Assembly (NCBI RefSeq): GCF_051014685.1
Contig: NW_027478785.1
Span: 481,729 to 545,728, forward strand
Direction of reading: 5' to 3'
DNA from: Ptiloglossa arizonensis
Taxonomy: Eukaryota; Arthropoda; Insecta; Hymenoptera; Colletidae
Length of the DNA stretch: 64,000 bases
Positions 10,388-24,350 of this stretch are shown one piece after another. Numbering within the stretch: the stretch's first letter is position 1; every line of letters starts with the position of its first letter. The translations under genes and the position numbers were made by a program. Under the pieces are notes generated by a model, which saw only the letters and a program-made list of their open reading frames with translations, made no database searches and was not told the DNA's origin.

Positions 10388-13300
10388 TTTTGCCTTCTCA
10401 ACCATTTCTTAGCTTCAAAGTCCCATATCTCGCGAACGGATAGACCAAACCCAAAAATTCCTGCTGCGTCTGAAAGTAGAAGCTCGCCCGATTACAACGG
10501 TATACGTATTTTTTCCCTAGGCCATTCTGGTTAAGCGTTTGGAGCAGCAGAAGTGCGAAAAATTTGTTGTCTTCTCAACCATTTCTTAGCTTCAAAGTCC
10601 CATATCTCGCGAACGGATTGACCGAACCCAAAAATTCCTCCTGCGTCTTGAAGTAGAAACACGCCCGATTACAACGGTATGCGTATTTTTTCCCTAGGCC
10701 ATTCTGGTTAAGCGTTTGGAGCAGCAGAATTGCGAAAAATTTTTTGCCTTCTCAACCATTTCTTGGCTTCAAACTCCCATATCTCGCGAACGGATTGACC
10801 TAACCCAAAAATTCCTGTTGCGTCTGAAAGTAGAAACTCGCCCGATTACAACGCTATGTGTATTTTTTCCCTAGGCCATTCTGGTTAAGCGTTTGGAGCA
10901 GCAGAAGTGCGAAGAATTTGTTGTCTTCTCAACCATTTCTTAGCTTCAAACTCCCATATCTCGCGAACGGATTGACCAAACCCAGAAGTTCCTGCTGCGT
11001 CTGAAAGTAGGAACTCGCCCGATTACAACGATATGCGTATTTTTTCCCTAGGGCATTCTGGTTAAGCGCTTGGAGCAGCAGAATTGCGAAAAATTTTTTG
11101 CCTTCTCAACCATTTCTTGGCTTCAAACTCCCATATCTCGCGAACGGATTGACCTAACCCAAAAATTTCTGCTGCGTCTGAAAGTAGAAGCTCGCCCGAT
11201 TACAAAGGTATACGCATTTTTTCCCTAGGCCATTCTGGTTAAGCGTTTGGAGCAGCAGAAGTGCGAAAAATTTGTTGTCTTCTCAACCATTTCTTAGCTT
11301 CAAAGTCCCATATCTCGCGAACGGATTGACCGAACCCAAAAATTCCTCCTGCTTCTTGAAGTAGAAACACGCCCGATTACAACGGTATGCGTATTTTTTC
11401 CCTAGGGCATTCTGGTTAAGCGCTTGGAGCAGCAGAATTGCGAAACATTTTTTGCCTTCTCAACCGTTTCTTAGCTTCAAAGTCCCATATCTCGCGAACG
11501 GATAGACCAAACCCAAAAATTCCTGCTGCGTCTGAAAGTAGAAGCTCTCCCGATTACAAAGGTATACGTATTTTTTCCCTAGGCCATTCTTGTTAAGCGT
11601 TTGGAGCAGCAGAAGTGCGAAAAATTTGTTGTCTTCTCAACCATTTCTTAGCTTCAAAGTCCCATATCTCGCGAACGGATTGACCGAACCCAAAAATTCC
11701 TGCTGCGTCTTAAAGTAGAAACACGCCCGATTACAACGGTATGCGTATTTTTTCCCTAGGCCATTCTGGTTAAGCGTTTGGAGCAGCAGAATTGCGAAAA
11801 ATTTTTTGCCTTCTCAACCATTTCTTGGCTTCAAACTCCCATATCTCGCGAACGGATTGACCTAACCCAAAAATTCCTGTTGCGTCTGAAAGCAGAAACT
11901 CGCCCGATTACAACGCTATGTGTATTTTTTCCCTAGGCCATTCTGGTTAAGCGTTTGGAGCAGCAGAAGTGCGAAGAATTTGTTGTCTTCTCAACCATTT
12001 CTTAGCTTCAAACTCCCATATCTCGCGAACGGATTGACCAAACCCAGAAGTTCCTGTTGCATCTGAAAGTAGAAACTCGCCCCATTACAACGGTATGTGT
12101 ATTTTTTCTCGGGGCCATTCTGGTTAAGCGTTTGGAGCAGCAGAAGTGTGAAAAATTTGTTGTCTTCTCAACCATTTCATAGCTTCAAACTCCCATATCT
12201 CGCGAACGGATTGACCTAACCCAAAAATTCCTGTTGCGTCTGAAAGTAGAAACTAGCCCGATTACAACGCTATGTGTATTTTTTCCCTAGGCCATTCTGG
12301 TTAAGCGTTTGGAGCAGCAGAAGTGCGAAGAATTTGTTGTCTTCTCAACCATTTCTTAGCTTCAAACTCCCATATCTCGCGAACGGATTGACCAAACCCA
12401 GAAGTTCCTGCTGCGTCTGAAAGTAGAAACTCGCCCGATTACAACGGTATGCGTATTTTTTCCCTAGGCCATTCTGGTTAAGCGTTTGGCGCGGCAGAAT
12501 TGCGAAAAATTTTTTGCCTTCTCAACCATTTCTTAGCTTCAAACTCCCATATCTCGCGAACGGATTGACCAAACCCAAAAATTCCTATTGTATCTGAAAG
12601 TAGAAACTCGCCCGATTACAACGGTATGTGTATTTTTTCTTTGGCCATTCTGGTTAAGCGTTTGGAGCAGCAGAATTGCGAAAAGTTTTTTGCCTTCTCA
12701 ACCATTTCTTGTCTTCAAACTCCCATATCTCGCGAACGGATTGACCTAACCCAAAAATTCCTATTGCATCTGAAAGTTGAAACTCGCCCGACTACAGCGG
12801 TATGTGTATTTTTTCCCTAGGGCATTCTGGTTAAGCGTTTGGTTCAGCAGAATTGCGAAAAATTGTATGCCTTCTCGACCATTTCTTGGCTTCAAACTCC
12901 CATATCTCGTCAACGGATAGACCTAACCCAAAAATTCCTGTTGCGTGTGAAAGTAGAAACTCGCCCGATTATAACGATATGCGTATTTTTTCCCTAGGCC
13001 ATTCTGGTTAAGCGTTTGGAGCAGCAGAATTGCGAAAAATGTTTTGCCTTCTCAACCATTTCTTGTCTTCAAACTCTCATATCTCGCGAATGGATTGACA
13101 TAACCCAAATATTCCTATTGCATCTGAAAGTAGAAACTCGCCCGATTACAACGGTACGTGTATTTTTCCCTTGGGCCATTCTGGTTAAGCGATTGGAGCA
13201 GCAGATGTGCGAAAAATTTATTGTCTTCTCAACCATTTCTTAGCTTCAAACTCCCATATCTCGCGAACGGATTGACATAACCCAAAAATTCCTATTGCAT

Positions 13301-13606
13301 CTGAAAGTAGAAACTTGCCCCATTACAACGTTATGTGTATTTTTTCCCGAGGCCATTCTGGTTAAGCGTTTGGAGCAGCAGAAGTGCGAAAAATTTTTTG
13401 CCTTCTCAACCATTTCTTAGCTTCAAAGTCCCATATCTCGCGAACGGATAGACCAAACCCAAAAATTCCTGCTGCGTCTGAAAGTAGAAGCTCGCCCGAT
13501 TACAACGGTATACGTATTTTTTCCCTAGGCCATTCTGGTTAAGCGTTTGGAGCAGCAGAAGTGCGAAAAATTTGTTGTCTTCTCAACCATTTCTTAGCTT
13601 CAAAGT
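9780..13606. repeat. Mosaic block between the 4.07-kb and 2.65-kb duplications
   Basis: All sequence here is satellite, but it is assembled from overlapping older duplications. The part from about 11,427 to 12,864 copies 8,950-10,387 at an offset of 2,477 bp (14 monomers minus one base), with shared variants such as 'caaccgtttc' (8,984 and 11,461) and 'aactagccc' (9,774 and 12,251). The part from about 10,388 to 11,150 matches 13,396-14,158 at an offset of 3,008 bp (17 monomers minus one). Between them, around 11,160-11,450, are short chimeric monomers with private changes such as 'tatacgcatt'. No gene or foreign insertion is visible. Confidence 0.75.
11427..12864. repeat. Eight-monomer segment, second copy (offset 2,477 bp)
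   Basis: This copy of 8,950-10,387 carries minor changes: 'gaaacatt' near 11,454, 'ctctcccg' near 11,545, 'attcttgtt' near 11,587, and loss of the g in 'cctaagcc' (here cctaaccc). It runs on into the 'gttcagcag' and 'ctcgtcaacgg' monomers, which continue the order seen in the 4.07-kb unit. It is thus closer to the ancestral order than the first copy at its right end. Confidence 0.75.
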
Positions 13607-16260
13607 CCCATATCTCGCGAACGGATTGACCGAACCCAAAAATTCCTCCTGCGTCTTGAAGTAGAAACACGCCCGATTACAACGGTATGCGTATTTTTTC
13701 CCTAGGCCATTCTGGTTAAGCGTTTGGAGCAGCAGAATTGCGAAAAATTTTTTGCCTTCTCAACCATTTCTTGGCTTCAAACTCCCATATCTCGCGAACG
13801 GATTGACCTAACCCAAAAATTCCTGTTGCGTCTGAAAGTAGAAACTCGCCCGATTACAACGCTATGTGTATTTTTTCCCTAGGCCATTCTGGTTAAGCGT
13901 TTGGAGCAGCAGAAGTGCGAAGAATTTGTTGTCTTCTCAACCATTTCTTAGCTTCAAACTCCCATATCTCGCGAACGGATTGACCAAACCCAGAAGTTCC
14001 TGCTGCGTCTGAAAGTGGGAACTCGCCCGATTACAACGATATGCGTATTTTTTCCCTAGGGCATTCTGGTTAAGCGCTTGGAGCAGCAGAATTGCGAAAA
14101 ATTTTTTGCCTTCTCAACCATTTCTTGGCTTCAAACTCCCATATCTCGCGAACGGATTGACCTAACCCAAAAATTCCTGTTGCATCTGAAAGTAGAAACT
14201 CGCCCGATTACAACGGTATGTGTATTTTTTCCCTAGGCCATTCTGGTTAAGCGTTTGGAGCAGCAGAATTGCGAAAAATTTTTTGCCTTCTCAACCATTT
14301 CTTGGCTTCAAACTCTCATATCTCGCGAACGGATTGACCTAACCCAAAAATTCCTGTTGCGTCTGAAAGTAGAAACTCGCCCGATTACAACGGTATGTGT
14401 ATTTTTTCCCTAGGCCATTCTGGTTAAGCGTTTGGAGCAGCAGAATTGCGAAGAATTTGTTGTCTTCTCAACCAGTTCTTAGCTTCAAACTCCCATATCT
14501 CACGAACGGATTGACCAAACCCAGAATTTCCTGCTGCGTCTGCAAGTAGGAACTCGCCCGATTAAAACGATATGCGTATTTTTTCCTTAGGGCATTCTGG
14601 TTAAGCGCTTGGAGAAGCAGAATTGCGAAAAATTTTTTGCCTTCTCAACCATTTCTTGGCTTCAAACTCCCATATCACGCGAACGGATTGACCTAACCCA
14701 AAAATTCCTATTGCATCTGAAAGTAGAAACTCGCCCCATTACAACGGTATGTGTATTTTTTCCCGAGGCCATTCTGGTTAAGCGTTTGGAGCAGCAGAAT
14801 TGCGAAAAATTTTTTGCCTTCTCAACCATTTCTTAGCTTCAAAGTCCCATATCTCGCGAACGGATTGACCAAACCCAAAAATTCCTGCTGCCTCTGAAAG
14901 TAGAAACTCGCCCGATTACAACGCTATGTGTATTTTTTCCCTAGGCCATTCTGGTTAAGCGTTTGGAGCAGCAGAAGTGCGAAGAATTTGTTGTCTTCTC
15001 AACCATTTCTTCGCTTCAAACTCCCATATCTCGCGAACGGATTGACCAAACCCAGAAGTTCCTGTTGCATCTGAAAGTAGAAACTCGCCCCATTACAACG
15101 GTATGTGTATTTTTTCTCGGGGCCATTCTGGTTAAGCGTTTGGAGCAGCAGAAGTGTGAAAAATTTGTTGTCTTCTCAACCATTTCATAGCTTCAAACTC
15201 CCATATCTCGCGAACGGATTGACCTAACCCAAAAATTCCTGTTGCGTCTGAAAGTAGAAACTAGCCCGATTACAACGCTATGTGTATTTTTTCCCTAGGC
15301 CATTCTGGTTAAGCGTTTGGAGCAGCAGAAGTGCGAAGAATTTGTTGTCTTCTCAACCATTTCTTAGCTTCAAACTCCCATATCTCGCGAACGGATTGAC
15401 CAAACCCAGAAGTTCCTGCTGCGTCTGAAAGTAGAAACTCGCCCGATTACAACGGTATGCGTATTTTTTCCCTAGGCCATTCTGGTTAAGCGTTTGGCGC
15501 GGCAGAATTGCGAAAAATTTTTTGCCTTCTCAACCATTTCTTAGCTTCAAACTCCCATATCTCGCGAACGGATTGACCTAACCCAAAAATTCCTATTGTA
15601 TCTGAAAGTAGAAACTCGCCCGATTACAACGGTATGTGTATTTTTTCCTTGGCCATTCTGGTTAAGCGTTTGGAGCAGCAGAATTGCGAAAAGTTTTTTG
15701 CCTTCTCAACCATTTCTTGTCTTCAAACTCCCATATCTCGCGAACGGATTGACCTAACCCAAAAATTCCTATTGCATCTGAAAGTTGAAACTCGCCCGAC
15801 TACAGCGGTATGTGTATTTTTTCCCTAGGGCATTCTGGTTAAGCGTTTGGATCAGCAGAATTGCGAAAAACTGTATGCCTTCTCGACCATTTCTTGGCTT
15901 CAAACTCCCATATCTCGTCAACGGATAGACCTAACCCAAAAATTCCTGTTGCGTGTGAAAGTAGAAACTCGCCCGATTATAACGATATGCGTATTTTTTC
16001 CCTAGGCCATTCTGGTTAAGCGTTTGGAGCAGCAGAATTGCGAAAAATGTTTTGCCTTCTCAACCATTTCTTGTCTTCAAACTCTCATATCTCGCGAATG
16101 GATTGACATAACCCAAATATTCCTATTGCATCTGAAAGTAGAAACTCGCCCGATTACAACGGTACGTGTATTTTTCCCTTGGGCCATTCTGGTTAAGCGA
16201 TTGGAGCAGCAGATGTGCGAAAAATTTATTGTCTTCTCAACCATTTCTTAGCTTCAAACT
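13607..16260. repeat. 2,654-bp tandem duplication, copy 1 (15 monomers)
   Basis: Copy 1 opens at 'cccatatctcgcgaacgg' followed by an E-type monomer and is repeated directly at 16,261. Immediately left of the junction the bases differ ('caaagt' before copy 1, 'caaact' before copy 2), which places the break at that point. The unit includes the monomer with 'ggagaagcag' near 14,606, the 'ctcggggcc' monomer, 'gtttggcgcgg', and an H-type monomer with 'aaatattcc'. One difference is 'aaactctcat' at about 14,307, against 'aaactcccat' in copy 2. Confidence 0.87.
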
Positions 16261-18914
16261 CCCATATCTCGCGAACGGATTGACCGAACCCAAAAATTCC
16301 TCCTGCGTCTTGAAGTAGAAACACGCCCGATTACAACGGTATGCGTATTTTTTCCCTAGGCCATTCTGGTTAAGCGTTTGGAGCAGCAGAATTGCGAAAA
16401 ATTTTTTGCCTTCTCAACCATTTCTTGGCTTCAAACTCCCATATCTCGCGAACGGATTGACCTAACCCAAAAATTCCTGTTGCGTCTGAAAGTAGAAACT
16501 CGCCCGATTACAACGCTATGTGTATTTTTTCCCTAGGCCATTCTGGTTAAGCGTTTGGAGCAGCAGAAGTGCGAAGAATTTGTTGTCTTCTCAACCATTT
16601 CTTAGCTTCAAACTCCCATATCTCGCGAACGGATTGACCAAACCCAGAAGTTCCTGCTGCGTCTGAAAGTGGGAACTCGCCCGATTACAACGATATGCGT
16701 ATTTTTTCCCTAGGGCATTCTGGTTAAGCGCTTGGAGCAGCAGAATTGCGAAAAATTTTTTGCCTTCTCAACCATTTCTTGGCTTCAAACTCCCATATCT
16801 CGCGAACGGATTGACCTAACCCAAAAATTCCTGTTGCATCTGAAAGTAGAAACTCGCCCGATTACAACGGTATGTGTATTTTTTCCCTAGGCCATTCTGG
16901 TTAAGCGTTTGGAGCAGCAGAATTGCGAAAAATTTTTTGCCTTCTCAACCATTTCTTGGCTTCAAACTCCCATATCTCGCGAACGGATTGACCTAACCCA
17001 AAAATTCCTGTTGCGTCTGAAAGTAGAAACACGCCCGATTACAACGGTATGTGTATTTTTTCCCTAGGCCATTCTGGTTAAGCGTTTGGAGCAGCAGAAT
17101 TGCGAAGAATTTGTTGTCTTCTCAACCAGTTCTTAGCTTCAAACTCCCATATCTCACGAACGGATTGACCAAACCCAGAATTTCCTGCTGCGTCTGCAAG
17201 TAGGAACTCGCCCGATTAAAACGATATGCGTATTTTTTCCTTAGGGCATTCTGGTTAAGCGCTTGGAGAAGCAGAATTGCGAAAAATTTTTTGCCTTCTC
17301 AACCATTTCTTGGCTTCAAACTCCCATATCACGCGAACGGATTGACCTAACCCAAAAATTCCTATTGCATCTGAAAGTAGAAACTCGCCCCATTACAACG
17401 GTATGTGTATTTTTTCCCGAGGCCATTCTGGTTAAGCGTTTGGAGCAGCAGAATTGCGAAAAATTTTTTGCCTTCTCAACCATTTCTTAGCTTCAAAGTC
17501 CCATATCTCGCGAACGGATTGACCAAACCCAAAAATTCCTGCTGCCTCTGAAAGTAGAAACTCGCCCGATTACAACGCTATGTGTATTTTTTCCCTAGGC
17601 CATTCTGGTTAAGCGTTTGGAGCAGCAGAAGTGCGAAGAATTTGTTGTCTTCTCAACCATTTCTTCGCTTCAAACTCCCATATCTCGCGAACGGATTGAC
17701 CAAACCCAGAAGTTCCTGTTGCATCTGAAAGTAGAAACTCGCCCCATTACAACGGTATGTGTATTTTTTCTCGGGGCCATTCTGGTTAAGCGTTTGGAGC
17801 AGCAGAAGTGTGAAAAATTTGTTGTCTTCTCAACCATTTCATAGCTTCAAACTCCCATATCTCGCGAACGGATTGACCTAACCCAAAAATTCCTGTTGCG
17901 TCTGAAAGTAGAAACTAGCCCGATTACAACGCTATGTGTATTTTTTCCCTAGGCCATTCTGGTTAAGCGTTTGGAGCAGCAGAAGTGCGAAGAATTTGTT
18001 GTCTTCTCAACCATTTCTTAGCTTCAAACTCCCATATCTCGCGAACGGATTGACCAAACCCAGAAGTTCCTGCTGCGTCTGAAAGTAGAAACTCGCCCGA
18101 TTACAACGGTATGCGTATTTTTTCCCTAGGCCATTCTGGTTAAGCGTTTGGCGCGGCAGAATTGCGAAAAATTTTTTGCCTTCTCAACCATTTCTTAGCT
18201 TCAAACTCCCATATCTCGCGAACGGATTGACCTAACCCAAAAATTCCTATTGTATCTGAAAGTAGAAACTCGCCCGATTACAACGGTATGTGTATTTTTT
18301 CCTTGGCCATTCTGGTTAAGCGTTTGGAGCAGCAGAATTGCGAAAAGTTTTTTGCCTTCTCAACCATTTCTTGTCTTCAAACTCCCATATCTCGCGAACG
18401 GATTGACCTAACCCAAAAATTCCTATTGCATCTGAAAGTTGAAACTCGCCCGACTACAGCGGTATGTGTATTTTTTCCCTAGGGCATTCTGGTTAAGCGT
18501 TTGGATCAGCAGAATTGCGAAAAACTGTATGCCTTCTCGACCATTTCTTGGCTTCAAACTCCCATATCTCGTCAACGGATAGACCTAACCCAAAAATTCC
18601 TGTTGCGTGTGAAAGTAGAAACTCGCCCGATTATAACGATATGCGTATTTTTTCCCTAGGCCATTCTGGTTAAGCGTTTGGAGCAGCAGAATTGCGAAAA
18701 ATGTTTTGCCTTCTCAACCATTTCTTGTCTTCAAACTCTCATATCTCGCGAATGGATTGACATAACCCAAATATTCCTATTGCATCTGAAAGTAGAAACT
18801 CGCCCGATTACAACGGTACGTGTATTTTTCCCTTGGGCCATTCTGGTTAAGCGATTGGAGCAGCAGATGTGCGAAAAATTTATTGTCTTCTCAACCATTT
18901 CTTAGCTTCAAACT
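16261..18914. repeat. 2,654-bp tandem duplication, copy 2 (15 monomers)
   Basis: This is nearly identical to the preceding 2,654 bp in the same monomer order. After 18,914 the array continues with an H-type monomer ('cataaccc' then 'acttgaccc'). That resembles the sequence following 13,250 rather than the start of copy 2, so the run 18.9-20.58 kb repeats 13.25-14.92 kb at an offset of about 5,662 bp (2,654 plus 3,008). Differences from copy 1 include 'aaacacgcccg' near 17,030. Confidence 0.87.
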
Positions 18915-20701
18915 CCCATATCTCGCGAACGGATTGACATAACCCAAAAATTCCTATTGCATCTGAAAGTAGAAACTTGACCCATTACAACGTTATGTGT
19001 ATTTTTTCCCGAGGCCATTCTGGTTAAGCGTTTGGAGCAGCAGAAATGCGAAAAATTTTTTGCCTTCTCAACCATTTCTTAGCTTCAAAGTCCCATATCT
19101 CGCGAACGGATAGACCAAACCCAAAAATTCCTGCTGCGTCTGAAAGTAGAAGCTCGCCCGATTACAACGGTATACGTATTTTTTCCCTAGGCCATTCTGG
19201 TTAAGCGTTTGGAGCAGCAGAAGTGCGAAAAATTTGTTGTCTTCTCAACCATTTCTTAGCTTCAAAGTCCCATATCTCGCGAACGGATTGACCGAACCCA
19301 AGAATTCCTCCTGCGTCTTGAAGTAGAAACACGCCCGATTACAACGGTATGCGTATTTTTTCCCTAGGCCATTCTGGTTAAGCGTTTGGAGCAGCAGAAT
19401 TGCGAAAAATTTTTTGCCTTCTCAACCATTTCTTGGCTTCAAACTCCCATGTCTCGCGAACGGATTGACCTAACCCAAAAATTCCTGTTGCGTCTGAAAG
19501 TAGAAACTCGCCCGATTACAACGCTATGTGTATTTTTTCCCTAGGCCATTCTGGTTAAGCGTTTGGAGCAGCAGAAGTGCGAAGAATTTGTTGTCTTCTC
19601 AACCATTTCTTAGCTTCAAACTCCCATATCTCGCGAACGGATTGACCAAACCCAGAAGTTCCTGCTGCGTCTGAAAGTGGGAACTCGCCCGATTACAACG
19701 ATATGCGTATTTTTTCCCTAGGGCATTCTGGTTAAGCGCTTGGAGCAGCAGAATTGCGAAAAATTTTTTGCCTTCTCAACCATTTCTTGGCTTCAAACTC
19801 CCATATCTCGCGAACGGATTGACCTAACCCAAAAATTCCTGTTGCATCTGAAAGTAGAAACTCGCCCGATTACAACGGTATGTGTATTTTTTCCCTAGGC
19901 CATTCTGGTTAAGCGTTTGGAGCAGCAGAATTGCGAAAAATTTTTTGCCTTCTCAACCATTTCTTGGCTTCAAACTCCCATATCTCGCGAACGGATTGAC
20001 CTAACCCAAAAATTCCTGTTGCGTCTGAAAGTAGAAACTCGCCCGATTACAACGGTATGTGTATTTTTTCCCTAGGCCATTCTGGTTAAGCGTTTGGAGC
20101 AGCAGAATTGCGAAGAATTTGTTGTCTTCTCAACCATTTCTTAGCTTCAAACTCCCATATCTCACGAACGGATTGACCAAACCCAGAATTTCCTGCTGCG
20201 TCTGCAAGTAGGAACTCGCCCGATTAAAACGATATGCGTATTTTTTCCTTAGGGCATTCTGGTTAAGCGCTTGGAGAAGCAGAATTGCGAAAAATTTTTT
20301 GCCTTCTCAACCATTTCTTGGCTTCAAACTCCCATATCACGCGAACGGATTGACCTAACCCAAAAATTCCTATTGCATCTGAAAGTAGAAACTCGCCCCA
20401 TTACAACGGTATGTGTATTTTTTCCCGAGGCCATTCTGGTTAAGCGTTTGGAGCAGCAGAATTGCGAAAAATTTTTTGCCTTCTCAACCATTTCTTAGCT
20501 TCAAAGTCCCATATCTCGCGAACGGATTGACCAAACCCAAAAATTCCTGCTGCCTCTGAAAGTAGAAACTCGCCCGATTACAACGGTATGCGTATTTTTT
20601 CCCTAGGGCATTCTGGTTAAGCGTTTGGAGCAGCAGAAGTGCGAAAAATTTGTTGTCTTCTCAACCATTTCTTAGTTTCAAACTCCCATATCTCGCGAAC
20701 G

Positions 20702-23700
20702 GATTGACGTAACTCAAAAATTCCAGTTGCATCTGAGAGTAGAAACTCGCCCGATTACAATGGTATGTGTATTTTTTCCCTAGGCCATTCTGGTTAAGCG
20801 TTTGGAGCAGCAGAATTGCGAAAAATTTTTTGCCTCCTCAACCATTTCTTGTCTTCAAACTCCCATATCTCGCGAACGGATAGACCTAACACAAAAATTC
20901 CTATTGCATCTGAAAGTAGAAACTCGCACGATTACAGCGGTATTTGTATTTTTTCCCTAGGCCGTTCTGGTTAAGCGTTTGGAGCAGCAGAAGTGCGAAA
21001 AATTTGTTGTCTTCTCAACCATTTCTTAGCTTCAAACTCCCATATCTCGCGAACGGATTGACGTAACTCAAAAATTCCAGTTGCATCTGAGAGTAGAAAC
21101 TCGCCCGATTACAACGGTATGTGTATTTTTTCCCTAGGCCATTCTGGTTAAGCGTTTGGAGCAGCAGAAGTGCGAAGAATTTGTTGTCTTCTCAACCATT
21201 TCTTAGCTTCAAACTCCCATATCTCGCGAACGGATTGACCAAACCCAGAATTTCCTGCTGCGTCTGAAAGTAGGAACTCGCCCGATTACAACGATATGCG
21301 TATTTTTTCCCTAGGGCATTCTGGTTAAGCGCTTGGAGCAGCAGAATTGCGAAAAATTTTTTGCCTTCTCAACCATTTCTTGGCTTCAAACTCCCATATC
21401 TCGCGAACGGATTGACCTAACCCAAAAATTCCTGTTGCATCTGAAAGTAGAAACTCGCCCGATTACAACGGTATGTGTATTTTTTCCCTAGGCCATTCTG
21501 ATTAAGCGTTTGGAGCAGCAGAATTGCGAAAAATTTTTTGCCTCCTCAACCATTTCTTGTCTTCAAACTCCCATATCTCGCGAACGGATAGACCTAACAC
21601 AAAAATTCCTATTGCATCTGAAAGTAGAAACTCGCCCGATTACAGCGGTATTTGTATTTTTTCCCTAGGCCGTTCTGGTTAAGCGTTTGGAGCAGCAGAA
21701 GTGCGAAAAATTTGTTGTCTTCTCAACCATTTCTTAGCTTCAAGCTCCCATATCTCGCGAACGGATTGACGTAACTCAAAAATTCCAGTTGCATCTGAGA
21801 GTAGAAACTCGCCCTATTACAACGGTATGTGTATTTTTTCCCTAGGCCATTCTGGTTAAGCGTTTGGAGCAGCAGAAGTGCGAAGAATTTGTTGTCTTCT
21901 CAACCATTTCTTAGCTTCAAACTCCCATATCTCGCGAACGGATTGACCAAACCCAGAATTTCCTGCTGCGTCTGAAAGTAGGAACTCGCCCGATTACAAC
22001 GATATGCGTATTTTATCCCTAGGGCATTCTGGTTAAGCGCTTGGAGCAGCAGGATTGCGAAAAATTTTTTGCCTTCTCAACCATTTCTTGGCTTCAAACT
22101 CCCATATCTCGCGAACGGATTGACCTAACCCAAAAATTCCTGTTGCATCTGAAAGTAGAAACTCGCCCGATTACAGCGGTATTTGTATTTTTTCCCTAGG
22201 CCGTTCTGGTTAAGCGTTTGGAGCAGCAGAAGTGCGAAAAATTTGTTGTCTTCTCAACCATTTCTTAGCTTCAAACTCCCATATCTCGCGAACGGATTGA
22301 CGTAACTCAAAAATTCCAGTTGCATCTGAGAGTAGAAACTCGCCCGATTACAACGGTATGTGTATTTTTTCCCTAGGCCATTCTGGTTAAGCGTTTGGAG
22401 CAGCAGAAGTGCGAAGAATTTGTTGTCTTCTCAACCATTTCTTAGCTTCAAACTCCCATATCTCGCGAACTGATTGACCAAACCCAGAATTTCCTGCTGC
22501 GTCTGAAAGTAGGAACTCGCCCGATTACAACGATATGCGTATTTTTTCCCTAGGGCATTCTGGTTAAGCGCTTGGAGCAGCAGAATTGCGAAAAATTTTT
22601 TGCCTTCTCAACCATTTCTTGGCTTCAAACTCCCATATCTCGCGAACGGATTGACCTAACCCAAAAATTCCTGTTGCATCTGAAAGTAGAAACTCGCCCG
22701 ATTACAACGGTATGTGTATTTTTTCCCTAGGCCATTCTGGTTACGCGTTTGGAGCAGCAGAATTGCGAAAAATTTTTTGCCTTCTCAACCATTTCTTGGC
22801 TTCAAACTCCCATATCTCGCGAACGGATTGACCTAACCCAAAAATTCCTGTTGCGTCTACAAGTAGAAAGTCGCCCGTTTACAACGCTATGTGTATTTTT
22901 TCCCTAGGCCATTCTGGTTAAGCGTTTGGAGCAGCAGAAGTGCGAAGAATTTGTTGTCTTCTCAACCATTTCTTAGCTTCAAACTCCCATATCTCGCGAA
23001 CGGATTGACTAAACCCAGAATTTCCTGCTGCGTCTGAAAGTAGGAACTCGCCCGATTACAACGATATGCGTATTTTTTCCTTAGGGCATTCTGGTTAAGC
23101 GCTTGGAGCAGCAGAATTGCGAAAAATTTTTTGCTTTCTCAACCATTTCTTGGCTTCAAACTCCCATATCACGCGAACGGATTGACCTAACCCAAAAATT
23201 CCTATTGCATCTGAAAGTAGAAACTCGCCCGATTACAACGGTATGCGTATTTTTCCCCTAGGCCATTCTGGTTAAGCGTTTGGAGCAGCAGAAGTGCGAA
23301 AAATTTGTTGTCTTCTCAACCATTTCTTAGCTTCAAACTCCCATATCTCGCGAACGGATTGACGTAACTCAAAAATTCCAGTTGCATCTGAGAGTAGAAA
23401 CTCGCCCGATTACAACGGTATGTGTATTTTTTCCCTAGGCCATTCTGGTTAAGCGTTTGGAGCAGCAGAATTGCGAAAAATTTTTTGCCTCCTGAACCAT
23501 TTCTTGTCTTCAAACTCCCATATCTCGCGAACGGATAGACCTAACACAAAAATTCCTATTGCATCTGAAAGTAGAAACTCGCCCGATTACAGCGGTATTT
23601 GTATTTTTTCCCTAGGCCGTTCTGGTTAAGCGTTTGGAGCAGCAGAAGTGCGAAAAATTTGTTGTCTTCTCAACCATTTCTTAGCTTCAAACTCCCATAT

Positions 23701-24350
23701 CTCGCGAACGGATTGACGTAACCCAAAAAATCCAGTTGCATCTGAGAGTAGAAACTCGCCCGATTACAACGGTATGTGTATTTTTTCCCTAGGCCATTCT
23801 GGTTAAGCGTTTGGAGCAGCAGAAGTGCGAAAAATTTGTCGTCTTCTCAACCATTTCTTAGTTTCAAACTCCCATATCTCGCGAACGGATTGACATAACC
23901 CAAAAATTCCTATTGCGTCTGAAAGTAGAAACTCGCCCGATTACAACGCTATGTTTATTTTTTCCCTAGGCCATTCTGGTTAAGCGTTTGGAGCAGCAGA
24001 AGTGCGAAGAATTTGTTGTCTTCTCAACCATTTCTTAGCTTCAAACTCCCATATCTCGCGAACGGATTGACCAAACCCAGAAGTTCCTGCTGGGTCTGAA
24101 AGTAGGAACTCGCCCGATTACAACGATATGCGTATTTTTTCCCTAGGGCATTCTGGTTAAGCGCTTGGAGCAGCAGAATTGCGAAAAATTTGTTGTCTTC
24201 TCAACCATTTCTTAGCTTCAAACTCCCATATCTCGCGAACGGATTGACGTAACTCAAAAATTCCAGTTGCATCTGAGAGTAGAAACTCGCCCGATTACAA
24301 CGGTATGTGTATTTTTTCCCTAGGCCATTCTGGTTAAGCGTTTGGAGCAG
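20702..24350. repeat. First block with G-type monomers
   Basis: The monomer type reading 'gattgacgtaactc', with 'ttccagttgc' and 'tctgagagtag', is first seen at 20,702 and recurs near 21,056, 21,764, 22,298, 23,357, 23,711 (with 'acccaaaaaatcc') and 24,242. Much of the block follows a four-monomer order: G, then K with 'cagaatttcc', then L, then L with 'cctaacacaaa'. That gives a 708-bp subunit near 21,056-21,764. Other spacings are three and six monomers, so the subunit is not fixed. The type is common in everything to the right and absent from what I could read to the left. Confidence 0.75.
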